This document shows, one piece after another, positions 35,998-45,312 of a stretch of DNA of 45,552 nt (its first letter is position 1; each line of letters opens with the position of its first letter). The position numbers were made by a program, and so were the translations under genes. Source of the DNA: Ligilactobacillus agilis DSM 20509 (GTDB lineage: Bacteria; Bacillota; Bacilli; Lactobacillales; Lactobacillaceae); assembly GCF_001436215.1 (NCBI RefSeq), contig NZ_AYYP01000011.1, positions 1 through 45,552 of the forward strand, written 5' to 3'. Below the pieces are notes generated by a model that worked only from the letters and a program-made list of their open reading frames with translations, was not told the origin of the DNA and did not search any database.

Positions 35998-38013
35998 ATG
36001 GCAAAAAAACCAAACTACGATGACGATTCCATTCAGGTTTTGAAGGGACTTGAAGCCGTTAGAAAGCGGCCGGGAATGTATATTGGTTCAACGGATGCGC
36101 GTGGCCTTCATCACCTGGTTTATGAAATTGTAGATAATGCAGTCGATGAAGCCTTATCTGGCTATGGTAAACAAATTGATGTAACTATTCACAAAGATAA
36201 TTCAATTACCGTTGTTGATTACGGCCGGGGGATGCCAGTCGGCATGCACTCATTAGGAATCCCAACCGTTGAAGTCATCTTCACGGTCCTCCATGCCGGG
36301 GGAAAATTCGGGCAAGGCGACTACAAGACATCCGGTGGGCTTCACGGTGTCGGTGCTTCCGTTGTTAACGCCTTATCGTCTAAATTGACAGTTAACACTG
36401 TCCGTGATGGGATTGAATACGAAGAAGACTTTGTTGACGGGGGCAAACCGGTCGGAACTTTGCGTAAGTTAGGCAAAACTAAGCGTCAAAGTGGGACCAC
36501 CGTTACCTTTACTCCCGACGCTACTATCTTCTCAACGACTAAGTTTAACTATGAGACCCTAGCCGAACGCTTGAGGGAAGCGGCCTTCCTCCTAAAAGGA
36601 GTTAAGATTACCCTAACAGATGAGCGCACTGACACAAGTGACACCTTCTTATTTGCAGAGGGAATTAAAGAATTTGTTAGCTACCTTAACGAAGATAAGG
36701 ATACGCTCGGGGCGGTAATGTACTTTGAAGGCAGCAAGGATGGGATTGAAGTCGAAGTGGCTGGTCAATACAATGATGGTTACTCCGAAACAATTATGTC
36801 CTTTGTTAATAACGTCCGGACTAAAGACGGGGGAACTCATGAAGCGGGGATGAAGTCAGCCTGGACCAAGGCCTTTAATGAGTACGCCCGTAAAGTTAAC
36901 CTCCTAAAAGATAAGGATAAGAACCTTGAAGGTAGCGACGTTAGGGAAGGGTTGGCAGCCGTTGTTTCCGTCCGGGTACCTGAGGAGTTACTCCAATTTG
37001 AAGGCCAAACCAAGGGCAAACTCGGTAGCCCTGAGGCGCGGACGATTGTAGATAGCATTGTCAGCGAACAACTAACCTACTATTTAATGGAAAACGGTGA
37101 GTTTGCACAAGAGTTAGTTAGAAAGGCCCTAAAGGCAAGAGAAGCGCGGGAAGCGGCCCGTAAAGCCCGGGATGAAAGTCGTTCTGGCAAGAAAAAAAGA
37201 AAGGTCGAACGGAACTTATCAGGAAAGCTAACCCCGGCACAATCTAAGAATGCCAAGAAAAATGAGCTCTTCTTAGTTGAAGGTGATTCTGCCGGCGGTT
37301 CTGCTAAACAAGGGCGTGACCGCAAGTTCCAAGCCATCTTACCATTGCGGGGAAAAGTGCTAAATACCCAAAAGGCTAAGTTACAAGACATTATCAAAAA
37401 TGAAGAAATTAATACAATGATTTATACCATTGGGGCTGGGGTTGGACCCGAGTTTAAGTTGGAGGACGCTAACTACGATAAAGTCATTATCATGACGGAT
37501 GCTGATACCGACGGAGCCCACATTCAGACTTTGCTATTAACTTTCTTTTATAAATACATGCGGCCAATGATTAATGCGGGCCGGATTTATATTGCCTTAC
37601 CACCTTTGTATAAATTACAAAAACAGGTTAAAAAGAAGGCGCAAATTCGTTATGCTTGGACCGACTCTGAGTTAGAATTAGCTCAAAAAGAATTGGGCAA
37701 AGGCGCTACCCTGCAAAGATTTAAGGGACTAGGGGAAATGAACGCCGACCAACTTTGGGAAACAACCATGAACCCCGAAACCCGGACCCTGGTTAGAGTT
37801 AAGATTGACGATGAAGCCCTAGCGGAAAAACGGGTAACGACTTTGATGGGCGATAAGGTTGAACCTAGACGTAAGTGGATTGAAAAAAATGTTCAGTTTA
37901 CCTTGGAAGAAGACGGCAGCCTTTTAGATACAGCCGCGGCAGAAGGAGCACACCAAGAAAATGGTAGTGTCAGTTCCGCGGATTTAAAGCAGGCTAGCTT
38001 ACTTGATGACTAG
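35998..38013 (+). CDS. parE: DNA topoisomerase IV subunit B
   Basis: ParE is the ATPase subunit of topoisomerase IV, which unlinks daughter chromosomes. It shows VRKRPGMYIGST, DNAVDEA, YGRGMPVG and GLHGVGASVVNALS in the ATPase part, and EGDSAGGSAKQGRDR and DADTDGAHI in the TOPRIM part. It is 671 aa. The call as ParE rather than GyrB rests on the parC partner 20 nt downstream and the plsY neighbour. AAAAAGGAGGAAATTT precedes the ATG. Confidence 0.97.
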   Translation: MAKKPNYDDDSIQVLKGLEAVRKRPGMYIGSTDARGLHHLVYEIVDNAVDEALSGYGKQIDVTIHKDNSITVVDYGRGMPVGMHSLGIPTVEVIFTVLHAGGKFGQGDYKTSGGLHGVGASVVNALSSKLTVNTVRDGIEYEEDFVDGGKPVGTLRKLGKTKRQSGTTVTFTPDATIFSTTKFNYETLAERLREAAFLLKGVKITLTDERTDTSDTFLFAEGIKEFVSYLNEDKDTLGAVMYFEGSKDGIEVEVAGQYNDGYSETIMSFVNNVRTKDGGTHEAGMKSAWTKAFNEYARKVNLLKDKDKNLEGSDVREGLAAVVSVRVPEELLQFEGQTKGKLGSPEARTIVDSIVSEQLTYYLMENGEFAQELVRKALKAREAREAARKARDESRSGKKKRKVERNLSGKLTPAQSKNAKKNELFLVEGDSAGGSAKQGRDRKFQAILPLRGKVLNTQKAKLQDIIKNEEINTMIYTIGAGVGPEFKLEDANYDKVIIMTDADTDGAHIQTLLLTFFYKYMRPMINAGRIYIALPPLYKLQKQVKKKAQIRYAWTDSELELAQKELGKGATLQRFKGLGEMNADQLWETTMNPETRTLVRVKIDDEALAEKRVTTLMGDKVEPRRKWIEKNVQFTLEEDGSLLDTAAAEGAHQENGSVSSADLKQASLLDD

Positions 38014-38033
38014 ATGATTAAGGAAGTGATTTT

Positions 38034-40472
38034 TTGGCACACAATAATATTCAAGAACTCTCGCTTGAAGCAGTAATGGGTGAACGTTTCGGTCGTTATT
38101 CTAAGTACATCATCCAGGAACGGGCCTTACCTGATATTCGCGATGGCTTAAAGCCCGTGCAAAGAAGAATCCTCTTTGCCATGAATGAGGATGGAAATAC
38201 CTTTGACAAACCATTTCGCAAGTCGGCTAAAGCGGTCGGAAATGTCATGGGGAATTTTCACCCTCACGGTGATAGTTCTATTTACGAGGCGATGGTCCGC
38301 CTTAGTCAAAACTGGAAATTGCGTGACCCCTTAATTGAAATGCACGGAAATAATGGGTCCATGGACGGCGATCCTCCGGCAGCGATGCGTTATACTGAAG
38401 CGCGCTTGGCCGAGATTGCCGGGGAGATGCTAAAGGATATTGAAAAAGACACCGTTGAAATGGTTTTAAACTTCGATGATACCGAGTACGAACCAACCGT
38501 TTTACCGGCCCGCTTTCCTAACTTATTAGTTAACGGTGCCACCGGGATTTCGGCGGGGTACGCTACCGAAATCCCAACCCATAATCTAGGCGAGACGGTG
38601 GCAGCCACCATCCACCTCCTCGAACATCCCCAAGCCAGCCTTGATGACTTGATGCAATTTGTTAAAGGGCCCGACTTCCCAACCGGGGGAATTTTACAGG
38701 GGCTAGACGGCATTAAGCAAGCTTACCAAACAGGCCGGGGGCGCTCTATTTTACGGGCCAAAACCGAGATTGAAGCCATCCGGGGTGGTAAGGAACAAAT
38801 TGTTATCACAGAGATTCCTTACGAAGTTAACAAGTCCTTACTGGTCAAGCGCATTGACGAATTACGCCTACTTAAAAAGGTCGAGGGCCTGGCTGAAGTT
38901 CGGGATGAAAGTGACCGAGAAGGTTTACGGATTGTAGTCGAGTTAAAGAAAAATGCTAACGCCCAAGGGATTTTAAACTACCTCTTTAAGAATACGGATT
39001 TACAAATTTCCTATAACTTTAACATGGTTGCTATCAATAACAAGCGTCCTGAGCACGTCGGTTTGAAGACGATTTTAGAGGCTTATATTAAGCACCAACG
39101 TGAGGTAACTAGCAAGCGGACGCAATACGATTTAGCCAAAGCCAAAAAACGCCAACACATCGTGGCCGGGTTAATCAAAGCTTTATCTATCCTAGATCAA
39201 GTTATTAAAACCATCCGGGCTTCAAAGAATAAAGGGGATGCTAAGGCTAACTTAATCGCTAACTTTGCTTTTAGCGAAGCACAAGCTGAAGCAATTGTGT
39301 CCCTGCAACTCTACCGTTTAACTAATACCGATGTAACCGCGCTAGAAAAGGAAGCGGCAGACTTAGCCCAAAAGATTGCGCGCTACGAAAAAATCTTGGC
39401 TAGTCAAAAGGAACTAGATAAGGTGATTAAAAAAGAACTCACCGCCCTGGCTAAGAAATACGCTAGTCCCCGTTTGACCGAGATTCAAGCTGAGATTGAA
39501 ACTATTCAAGTCGATACAGAGGTGACTGTTGCCCAAGAAGAAGTTATGGTCCTTGTTTCTCATGATGGCTACGTAAAGCGTTCTTCCTTGCGGTCGTTTA
39601 ACGCTTCTGGGGATGGCGAAAATGGCTTGAAAGACGAAGACTATCCCGTTTTACAACAAACAGCCAATACCTTAGACCACCTTTTAATCTTCACCAACAA
39701 GGGCCATTTAATTTACCGGCCAGTCCATGAAATCAGCGAAGAACGGTGGAAGGATACCGGGGAACACCTGTCACAAACAGTCGGGTTAGGTCCTGATGAA
39801 ATTGTCTTGAAGGCTTACATCTTTAACACGTTAGAGACTGAGGGCTTATTCGTATTTGCAACCAAGAATGGCTTTATCAAGCAAACACCGCTGAGTGATT
39901 TAAAGCCGGGCCGGACCTACAAGTCACGGGCTGCTAGTTTTATGAAGTTAAAGCAAGCCGATGATGAATTAATCCTCATTGCTTATGGAAGCCAAGCTGA
40001 ATTAGCTAATAAAGAGGTCTTTTGTGTTACCTACGGGGCATATGGCCTACGTTATGATTTAAGCGAGGTTCCTGTCAATGGTGCTAAGGCCGCCGGGGTT
40101 AAGTGCATGGATCTTAGGGATGATTACTTAACTAGCGTTATACTTACAGACGAGAAGCAAGCAGTTGCTTTGGTAACGAATCGCGGGGCCTTTAAGAAAA
40201 TGAAGGTTTCTGAGGTAGCTAAGACTACCCGGGCCCGGCGCGGTGTCCAAATCATGCGGGAATTAAAGCGCAACCCTCACCGGATTGTGTTAGCGCGAAT
40301 AATTACTGAAGACAAGGTGCAGCTCATTACTGACCACCAAGAAGAAATCACCATTTCTTACGCTGCACACTCCTTTGGTGATCGTTATTCAAACGGGGCT
40401 TATATCCTAGATATCGATAGTCAAGGTCTACCGTTAACTTGGCAACCATTGAGTGAAGCCAAGGAAGAGTAA
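38034..40472 (+). CDS. parC: DNA topoisomerase IV subunit A
   Basis: ParC cuts and rejoins DNA. The catalytic tyrosine is Y120 in AMRYTEARL. The quinolone region reads HPHGDSSIYEAM, with the usual serine and glutamate, so no obvious fluoroquinolone resistance change is seen. The C-terminal beta-propeller starts around residue 495. It has a TTG start with TAAGGAAGTG upstream and is 812 aa. It forms one transcription unit with parE and ends in a terminator shared with the convergent rqcH. Confidence 0.97.
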   Translation: MAHNNIQELSLEAVMGERFGRYSKYIIQERALPDIRDGLKPVQRRILFAMNEDGNTFDKPFRKSAKAVGNVMGNFHPHGDSSIYEAMVRLSQNWKLRDPLIEMHGNNGSMDGDPPAAMRYTEARLAEIAGEMLKDIEKDTVEMVLNFDDTEYEPTVLPARFPNLLVNGATGISAGYATEIPTHNLGETVAATIHLLEHPQASLDDLMQFVKGPDFPTGGILQGLDGIKQAYQTGRGRSILRAKTEIEAIRGGKEQIVITEIPYEVNKSLLVKRIDELRLLKKVEGLAEVRDESDREGLRIVVELKKNANAQGILNYLFKNTDLQISYNFNMVAINNKRPEHVGLKTILEAYIKHQREVTSKRTQYDLAKAKKRQHIVAGLIKALSILDQVIKTIRASKNKGDAKANLIANFAFSEAQAEAIVSLQLYRLTNTDVTALEKEAADLAQKIARYEKILASQKELDKVIKKELTALAKKYASPRLTEIQAEIETIQVDTEVTVAQEEVMVLVSHDGYVKRSSLRSFNASGDGENGLKDEDYPVLQQTANTLDHLLIFTNKGHLIYRPVHEISEERWKDTGEHLSQTVGLGPDEIVLKAYIFNTLETEGLFVFATKNGFIKQTPLSDLKPGRTYKSRAASFMKLKQADDELILIAYGSQAELANKEVFCVTYGAYGLRYDLSEVPVNGAKAAGVKCMDLRDDYLTSVILTDEKQAVALVTNRGAFKKMKVSEVAKTTRARRGVQIMRELKRNPHRIVLARIITEDKVQLITDHQEEITISYAAHSFGDRYSNGAYILDIDSQGLPLTWQPLSEAKEE

Positions 40473-40473
40473 G

Positions 40474-40518
40474 AAAAAAGTCATGTATTCACGTTAATGT
40501 GAGTACATGACTTTTTTT
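40474..40518. terminator. Bidirectional terminator between parC and rqcH
   Basis: A run of A then GTCATGTA-TCAC pairs with GTGA-TACATGAC then a run of T. The rqcH stop codon lies in the T run. Confidence 0.92.
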
Positions 40519-42214
40519 ATTTGGCTTTTAAGCGCGCTACTAACTCCTTGTCCGGGGTGACAAACAAGGTTTGTTGGCCTTCGTAAATCACAAATCCAGG
40601 CTTAGCTCCGTTGGGTTTGCGCAGGTGTTTTACCTGTACATAGTCAACCGCTACGTTTGCGGAACCTTGGGCCTTAGAATAGTAGGCCGCTAGGTTAGCC
40701 GCCTCTAAGAGGGTTTCCTCACTAGGATGAGGGTTAGCGATGATTACGTGGGAGCCCGGAATATCTTTGACGTGTAACCACCAATAATTTTTGGCAGCCG
40801 TTTTTAGACTGAGGCGGTCATTTTGCAGGTTATTTTTACCTACTAAAATTTCGCTGCCGTCGCTAGCCTTAAACTTAGCTGGCTGACTTAACTTTGGCTT
40901 ACGCTTGGCCTTTTGCTTAGGCTTTTTAAGGTAACCACCGCTTTCTAATTCCAGGGCGATATCTGGCAAGTCCTTAGGTTCCGCTAATTCGATTTGGGCC
41001 TGGATACTATCGAGGTAGGCCAACTCCTGCTCGGTTAAACTAATTTGTTCGTTAATGTAGCCGACCGCATTTTTTAGCTTGGTATAGCGTTTAAAATAAC
41101 TTTGGGCATTTTGTGCGGGGCTAAGTTGGGGTTTTAAACTAATAGTTACCGGCTGTTCATTAGCATAATAATTAGGTAAAGTTACCGTTTTTTGCTTAGG
41201 TTCAATCTGATACAAGTAGGTGGTCAATAGTTCTCCTTTTAGACGGTAGTCGTCCGCATTTTCGGTAGCAGCTAATTCTCGCTTTAGCTTACCTAGTTTC
41301 TTTTTGTTTTTCTTGTAATTATTCTTGACCACTAGGATTAGCCGGGCACCTTGTTGCTTAACCCGATCTCTCGTTGCCTTAGTCCCATAGAATTCGTCTA
41401 ATAATTCACTTAGGCTTTCAAAGCGGGTGCTAGCCGTAGCTGACGGGTAATCAAAGGCACTGAAGTTTAGTTTGGGTTCCGTTAGCAAACTAGGAGTAGG
41501 CTGAGCTAATTTAGCCCATAAAGCAGCCAAACTAGCCGCACTAACCCCAGCTTGGTGGAAATAATCGGCTAAATAAAGGGCTGAATCAAGGGCTAAGCCT
41601 TGGAAATTTGCCTGTAATTCCTTGGCTAAAACCTCACGGTTAGGGTAAGCTGCTACTAATTGCTCAAAGTCAGCCGGACTAGCCGTTAGGGGGTTTTGCT
41701 TAGCCTGTTTAGGGGGCAGGCGGTAAGTTGAACCTGGTAGTAAGGTCCGGTAGCGATTTTGATCTAAACCGACGTGCTTAATCGTATCAATAATCTTATT
41801 TTCGGCTTGGTTGATCAAAATTACGTTACTATGCCGGCCCATAATTTCAATACTTAGTAGGAGGGGGAGCTTGTCACCAAGCTCATTGCGGTTGCTAAAG
41901 GCAAAATTAATCACCCGGTCGCACTCTAGTTGTTCAATTGCCACCAACCGCGCCCCTTCTAGGTATTTACGCAACATCATCGTAAAGTTCGTTGGTACCG
42001 GGGGGTTTGTATAGGGGATGGTAGTTATCTGCGCCCGCGCATAACTGGGGTTAGCAGATAGGAGCAAGGGATAGTTTTTCCGCTGCGACCTAATTGTTAA
42101 AATTACTTCGTTAGGGTAGGGTTGGGAGATTTTCATCACCCGGCCCTCAACTAACTTAGCTTGCAATTCTTGGACCATTGCGTGTGTAAAAAGGCCATCA
42201 TAAGACATGGTCAT
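40517..42214 (-). CDS. rqcH: RqcH / NFACT family ribosome quality control protein (FbpA-like)
   Basis: This 565-aa protein of the NFACT family binds stalled 50S-peptidyl-tRNA complexes and adds C-terminal alanine tails. It has often been named fibronectin-binding protein. The NFACT-N domain starts YDGLFTHAMVQEL. The D99-R100 pair in ECDRVINF matches the Asp-Arg pair needed for tailing in Bacillus subtilis. The coiled coil is at about 290-420. The NFACT-R domain at the end has GKNNLQNDRLSLKTA, WLHVKDIPGSHVII and a PGFVIYEGQQTL strand. An in-frame ATG two codons later is an alternative start. Confidence 0.94.
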   Translation of the reverse strand: MTMSYDGLFTHAMVQELQAKLVEGRVMKISQPYPNEVILTIRSQRKNYPLLLSANPSYARAQITTIPYTNPPVPTNFTMMLRKYLEGARLVAIEQLECDRVINFAFSNRNELGDKLPLLLSIEIMGRHSNVILINQAENKIIDTIKHVGLDQNRYRTLLPGSTYRLPPKQAKQNPLTASPADFEQLVAAYPNREVLAKELQANFQGLALDSALYLADYFHQAGVSAASLAALWAKLAQPTPSLLTEPKLNFSAFDYPSATASTRFESLSELLDEFYGTKATRDRVKQQGARLILVVKNNYKKNKKKLGKLKRELAATENADDYRLKGELLTTYLYQIEPKQKTVTLPNYYANEQPVTISLKPQLSPAQNAQSYFKRYTKLKNAVGYINEQISLTEQELAYLDSIQAQIELAEPKDLPDIALELESGGYLKKPKQKAKRKPKLSQPAKFKASDGSEILVGKNNLQNDRLSLKTAAKNYWWLHVKDIPGSHVIIANPHPSEETLLEAANLAAYYSKAQGSANVAVDYVQVKHLRKPNGAKPGFVIYEGQQTLFVTPDKELVARLKAK

Positions 42215-42321
42215 TCACATTCTTTCTATCTAAAAATAAGTTCAGCTTCAATTTTATCATATTGACTAGCCATTTAACATTTTGAGGTTTGACGTAGGTA
42301 AATTAGCAGTCAAAAAAATTA

Positions 42322-42349
42322 TTGACAGACCTTAACCTTAATTTAATTT
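42322..42349 (+). promoter_or_regulatory. Possible degV promoter
   Basis: TTGACA (42322-42327) and TAATTT (42344-42349) are separated by 16 nt in the 260-nt gap between the divergent rqcH and degV genes. Confidence 0.4.
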
Positions 42350-42474
42350 GCACTTTTGGTTATTTTCGTCCATAATTATAACTAATTGGGTAATTTTACC
42401 ATGAAAGCTAGTAGCAGCTAGTTTTGTATGGTATGATTAATTTGCGAAAAATTTATAAAGTAGGTGCAAGCACA

Positions 42475-43341
42475 ATGAAAATTGCTGTTGTTACAGACAG
42501 TACGGCCTACCTTCCACAGGAAACCGTAGAAAAATATAACATCAAAGTGGTACCTATTCCCTTTATTATTGATGGACAGGTATATAATGAGGGGGAAGAT
42601 ATTTCAACCGCAGAGTTCTATGAAAAATTACGTACTTCTGAAACTTTTCCTAGCACTTCACAGCCAGCCGTTGGGGAATTAATTGAATTATATCAATCTT
42701 TAGGTAAAGAAGGTTACGATACCGTAATTAGTATTCACTTAGCAAGTACAATTTCGGGACTACACCAAACTTTAGTAAATCTTGCGGATGAACTAACAGA
42801 CATTAAGTTAGTTCCTTACGATTCCCAAATCACAGTAATGTTGATGGGAAACCTAGTCATCGAGGCTGCTCGCTTAGCCCAAGCAGGTGCTAGTTTAGAT
42901 GAAATTTTAGGTCGTTTGGACGCTTTACGAGCTACTACTAACGAGTATTTTATCGTGGATGACTTACAAAACCTCGTTAGAGGGGGCCGGCTTTCTAATG
43001 CTTCTGCCTTTATCGGTAACGTCTTGAAAATCAAACCCATTCTAACCTTTGACGATGATAGTCATAAGATTATCGCCTTTGAAAAGGTTCGTTCTACTAA
43101 ACGGGCCTTAAAGCGAGTAGAAGATTTATTTGCCGAAGAAATGGCGCACATCAACTACCCGGTTAGAATTATTGTCATTCACGCTAACGATTTACCAGCG
43201 GCCGAAAAATGGCAAGCAAAGTTAAAGGCCCAGTACCCTGACTGTCAAATTGACATCAGTTACTTCGGTCCTGTTATCGGTACCCATCTTGGTGAAAAAG
43301 CCCTTGCCTTAGCATGGATGCGCGATATTGACAAAGCTTAA
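42475..43341 (+). CDS. DegV family fatty-acid-binding protein (FakB-like)
   Basis: DegV proteins hold a fatty acid, and FakB members present it to the kinase FakA. The 288-aa product has KIAVVTDSTAYLP at the start, STSQPAVGE (about 60-68), SIHLASTISG (about 87-96) and the NLVRGGRLSN loop. GTHLGEKALAL is near the end. The ATG at 42475 is chosen because the family begins at MKIAVVTDS and GTAGGTG lies upstream. An earlier ATG at 42424 would add 17 residues that do not fit. Confidence 0.93.
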   Translation: MKIAVVTDSTAYLPQETVEKYNIKVVPIPFIIDGQVYNEGEDISTAEFYEKLRTSETFPSTSQPAVGELIELYQSLGKEGYDTVISIHLASTISGLHQTLVNLADELTDIKLVPYDSQITVMLMGNLVIEAARLAQAGASLDEILGRLDALRATTNEYFIVDDLQNLVRGGRLSNASAFIGNVLKIKPILTFDDDSHKIIAFEKVRSTKRALKRVEDLFAEEMAHINYPVRIIVIHANDLPAAEKWQAKLKAQYPDCQIDISYFGPVIGTHLGEKALALAWMRDIDKA

Positions 43342-43400
43342 TAAGTTTAGAGGGTGGACCTTATGGTTACACCCTTTATTTTTTGAAAAGAGGTTATGTT

Positions 43401-44210
43401 ATGCAAATTCCCTTGGGGCTTAAAGCTAGTGCGGACTTGCGCCAGGTTAAAGATCGACTGCAATACAAACCGGAGGTCTTTGAATTTTTCACCGCCGAAA
43501 GTGATTTTACTAACGACGGTTTAAAGCGGCTACAAGTAGCAATTGAAGAAGTTAAGGCGGCGGGTATCAAGCAGATTGTTTTACACCATCCCATGCGTTA
43601 CCGTGATACCTTTACCGAACTGATTGCTCCACAAGAACAATGTCGTGAGCTTTATTATTTTATAGATAAGTCAACTAACGATCTCTTGCAGTTAGCCTTT
43701 GATTATAATTTACAAGTCTTAGTGCACGGATCTTACTCGCGCCAGACTCAGACCTTTATCTCCATGTACCCTAACCTAAAGGCAGCACAGGCGGCGGCCT
43801 TTAAACGCCTGGATTACTTCAAACAGTTGGGCCAAGTACACATCATGTTTGAAAATTCCATCTCACCTATCTTTTATTATGGAGAACAGGACAGTGACGA
43901 AGAAATTCTGGCTAAAAATTACCGCCTAGCCTTTGATACTTCGCACTGTTTTATCAAGGTTAAAGCTAATAACGAAAAACTACTAGCCTCATTGACGAGA
44001 CTAAAAGATCAAATTGTTCATTATCACCTAGTGGACTCGTATGGTCAAACTCACGATAGTCTAACTTTAGGGCAGGGGTTAATTGATTGGCGCCGGGTGC
44101 TACCAAGGCTTAATCCAGCTGCTACTAGCATCTATGAAATCAACCTAAAAGATCAGCTGGATGCCAGTGAACAGGTTAAAAGTCACGAGTATTTACTAAA
44201 CTTATTATAG
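43401..44210 (+). CDS. TIM-barrel protein of the xylose isomerase / AP-endonuclease-2 superfamily
   Basis: This 269-aa protein shows the alternating strand-helix pattern of a TIM barrel with metal-ligand-like residues. They are H in QIVLHHPM, H in LQVLVHGSYS, E in HIMFENSISP, D and H in AFDTSHCF, and H in IVHYHLVDS followed by E in IYEINL. This suggests a divalent-metal sugar isomerase/epimerase or endonuclease-like fold; the substrate is unknown. The ATG at 43401 has AAGAGG 9 nt upstream. It lies between degV and lepB on the same strand, 13 nt before lepB. Confidence 0.75.
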   Translation: MQIPLGLKASADLRQVKDRLQYKPEVFEFFTAESDFTNDGLKRLQVAIEEVKAAGIKQIVLHHPMRYRDTFTELIAPQEQCRELYYFIDKSTNDLLQLAFDYNLQVLVHGSYSRQTQTFISMYPNLKAAQAAAFKRLDYFKQLGQVHIMFENSISPIFYYGEQDSDEEILAKNYRLAFDTSHCFIKVKANNEKLLASLTRLKDQIVHYHLVDSYGQTHDSLTLGQGLIDWRRVLPRLNPAATSIYEINLKDQLDASEQVKSHEYLLNLL

Positions 44211-44223
44211 TGGAGGAATTTAT

Positions 44224-44808
44224 ATGTCAAAATTTAAGGAGATTATGGGCTGGTTATGGCCGATTATCCTCGGGTTATTAATCGCCTTAGTGATTAAAAC
44301 CTACTTCTTTTCTTTAGTTAGGGTCGATGGGACCTCAATGTATCCTAACTTACAAAATAATGAACTGGTTGCCTTGTTCAAACAGGGCAAAATCAAGCGG
44401 GGCACGGTCATCGTTTTTGATGCTTACGGGGTCGATGCTAACGCGCAACCTAAGGATAAATACGTTAAGCGGGTTATCGGGCTTCCGGGTGATAAAATTG
44501 AATACAAAAATGACGGCAAACTTTACGTTAACGGCGTCCGGCAATCACAAAGTTACATCACAAAAAAGCAACAAGTTGCTGGTACCCTAACCCTTCAAGC
44601 TAACGAGGCTAAGGGCGTAACCCTTGGTAGCGGGCAAATATTTACCGTACCCAAGGGTAAATACTTTGTTTTAGGTGATAACCGGGCTGCTTCAAACGAC
44701 AGCCGCTATTACGGCTTCGTACCGACTAACAAAATTTTAGGCACGGTTAAGACCGGCTTTTGGAATGACAAGGCGCAAGTGATTAACCACTTTGTACCTG
44801 CGAATTAA
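44224..44808 (+). CDS. lepB: Signal peptidase I
   Basis: LepB removes signal peptides from exported proteins at the membrane. The 194-aa protein has one N-terminal membrane helix (about 10-30). The catalytic serine is S38 in GTSMYP and the catalytic lysine is K82 in YVKRVIGLPGD. The late box is GDNRAASNDSRYYGFV. GTGGAGGAATTT precedes the ATG. Length fits the short Gram-positive type. Confidence 0.96.
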   Translation: MSKFKEIMGWLWPIILGLLIALVIKTYFFSLVRVDGTSMYPNLQNNELVALFKQGKIKRGTVIVFDAYGVDANAQPKDKYVKRVIGLPGDKIEYKNDGKLYVNGVRQSQSYITKKQQVAGTLTLQANEAKGVTLGSGQIFTVPKGKYFVLGDNRAASNDSRYYGFVPTNKILGTVKTGFWNDKAQVINHFVPAN

Positions 44809-44857
44809 GTACTTAGGGATGTCTTTGGGCATCCTTTTTACTTGGAAAGGAATTATT

Positions 44858-45268
44858 ATGATTAGAGAAATTATTAAAGACGAAGCAGTTTTACAGCAAA
44901 AAAGCGTGCCCGCAGGCCCAGGCGACCTCCAAATTGTCCAGGATTTAAAGGATACCTTGCTTGCCCATAAGGAGCACTGTGTAGGGATGGCTGCCAATAT
45001 GATTGGCTTTCACAAAAATATCATTATCATTTCACTAGGGGTCTTTAATCTAGTTATGATTAACCCTAAGATTAATAAGAAATTCAAACCCTATGAGACT
45101 GAGGAAGGCTGCTTATCACTGGTAGGAACCAGGAAAACTAAACGCTATCACAGTATTGAGGTGACTTACTTAGACGAGCATTTTAAACAACAAAGGCAGA
45201 CCTTCAGTGATTTTCCAGCTCAGATTATTCAGCATGAACTCGACCATTGTCAGGGCATTATTATCTAA
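44858..45268 (+). CDS. def: Peptide deformylase (short type)
   Basis: Deformylase removes the N-formyl group from nascent proteins. The metal ligands are C85 (EGCLS), H126 and H130 (QHELDH), with the catalytic E127. Motif 1 reads GMAANMIG (43-50) where the classic type has GxGxAAxQ; the glutamine is replaced by methionine, as in a known short branch in Firmicutes. It is 136 aa, starting at the ATG with GGAAAGGAATT upstream. An earlier in-frame start at 44792 overlaps lepB and is rejected. The full-length second deformylase expected in lactobacilli is not in the window. Confidence 0.93.
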   Translation: MIREIIKDEAVLQQKSVPAGPGDLQIVQDLKDTLLAHKEHCVGMAANMIGFHKNIIIISLGVFNLVMINPKINKKFKPYETEEGCLSLVGTRKTKRYHSIEVTYLDEHFKQQRQTFSDFPAQIIQHELDHCQGIII

Positions 45269-45272
45269 AAAG

Positions 45273-45312
45273 CTAGGCAGTTAGCAAGACTTGCTAACTG
45301 CCTAGTTGATTT
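45273..45312. terminator. Bidirectional terminator after def
   Basis: CTAGGCAGTTAGCAAG and CTTGCTAACTGCCTAG form a perfect 16-bp palindrome, with T-rich flanks on both sides. Confidence 0.85.

Noticed and set aside
37080-37397. 105-codon antisense frame in parE, with similar ones in parC and topA
   Set aside because: These are shadows of highly biased coding sequence, with serine- and leucine-rich products and no ribosome sites.
42215-42474. A T-box or riboswitch in the rqcH-degV gap
   Set aside because: No T-box sequence, terminator or conserved riboswitch core was seen; the gap is AT-rich with only a possible promoter.
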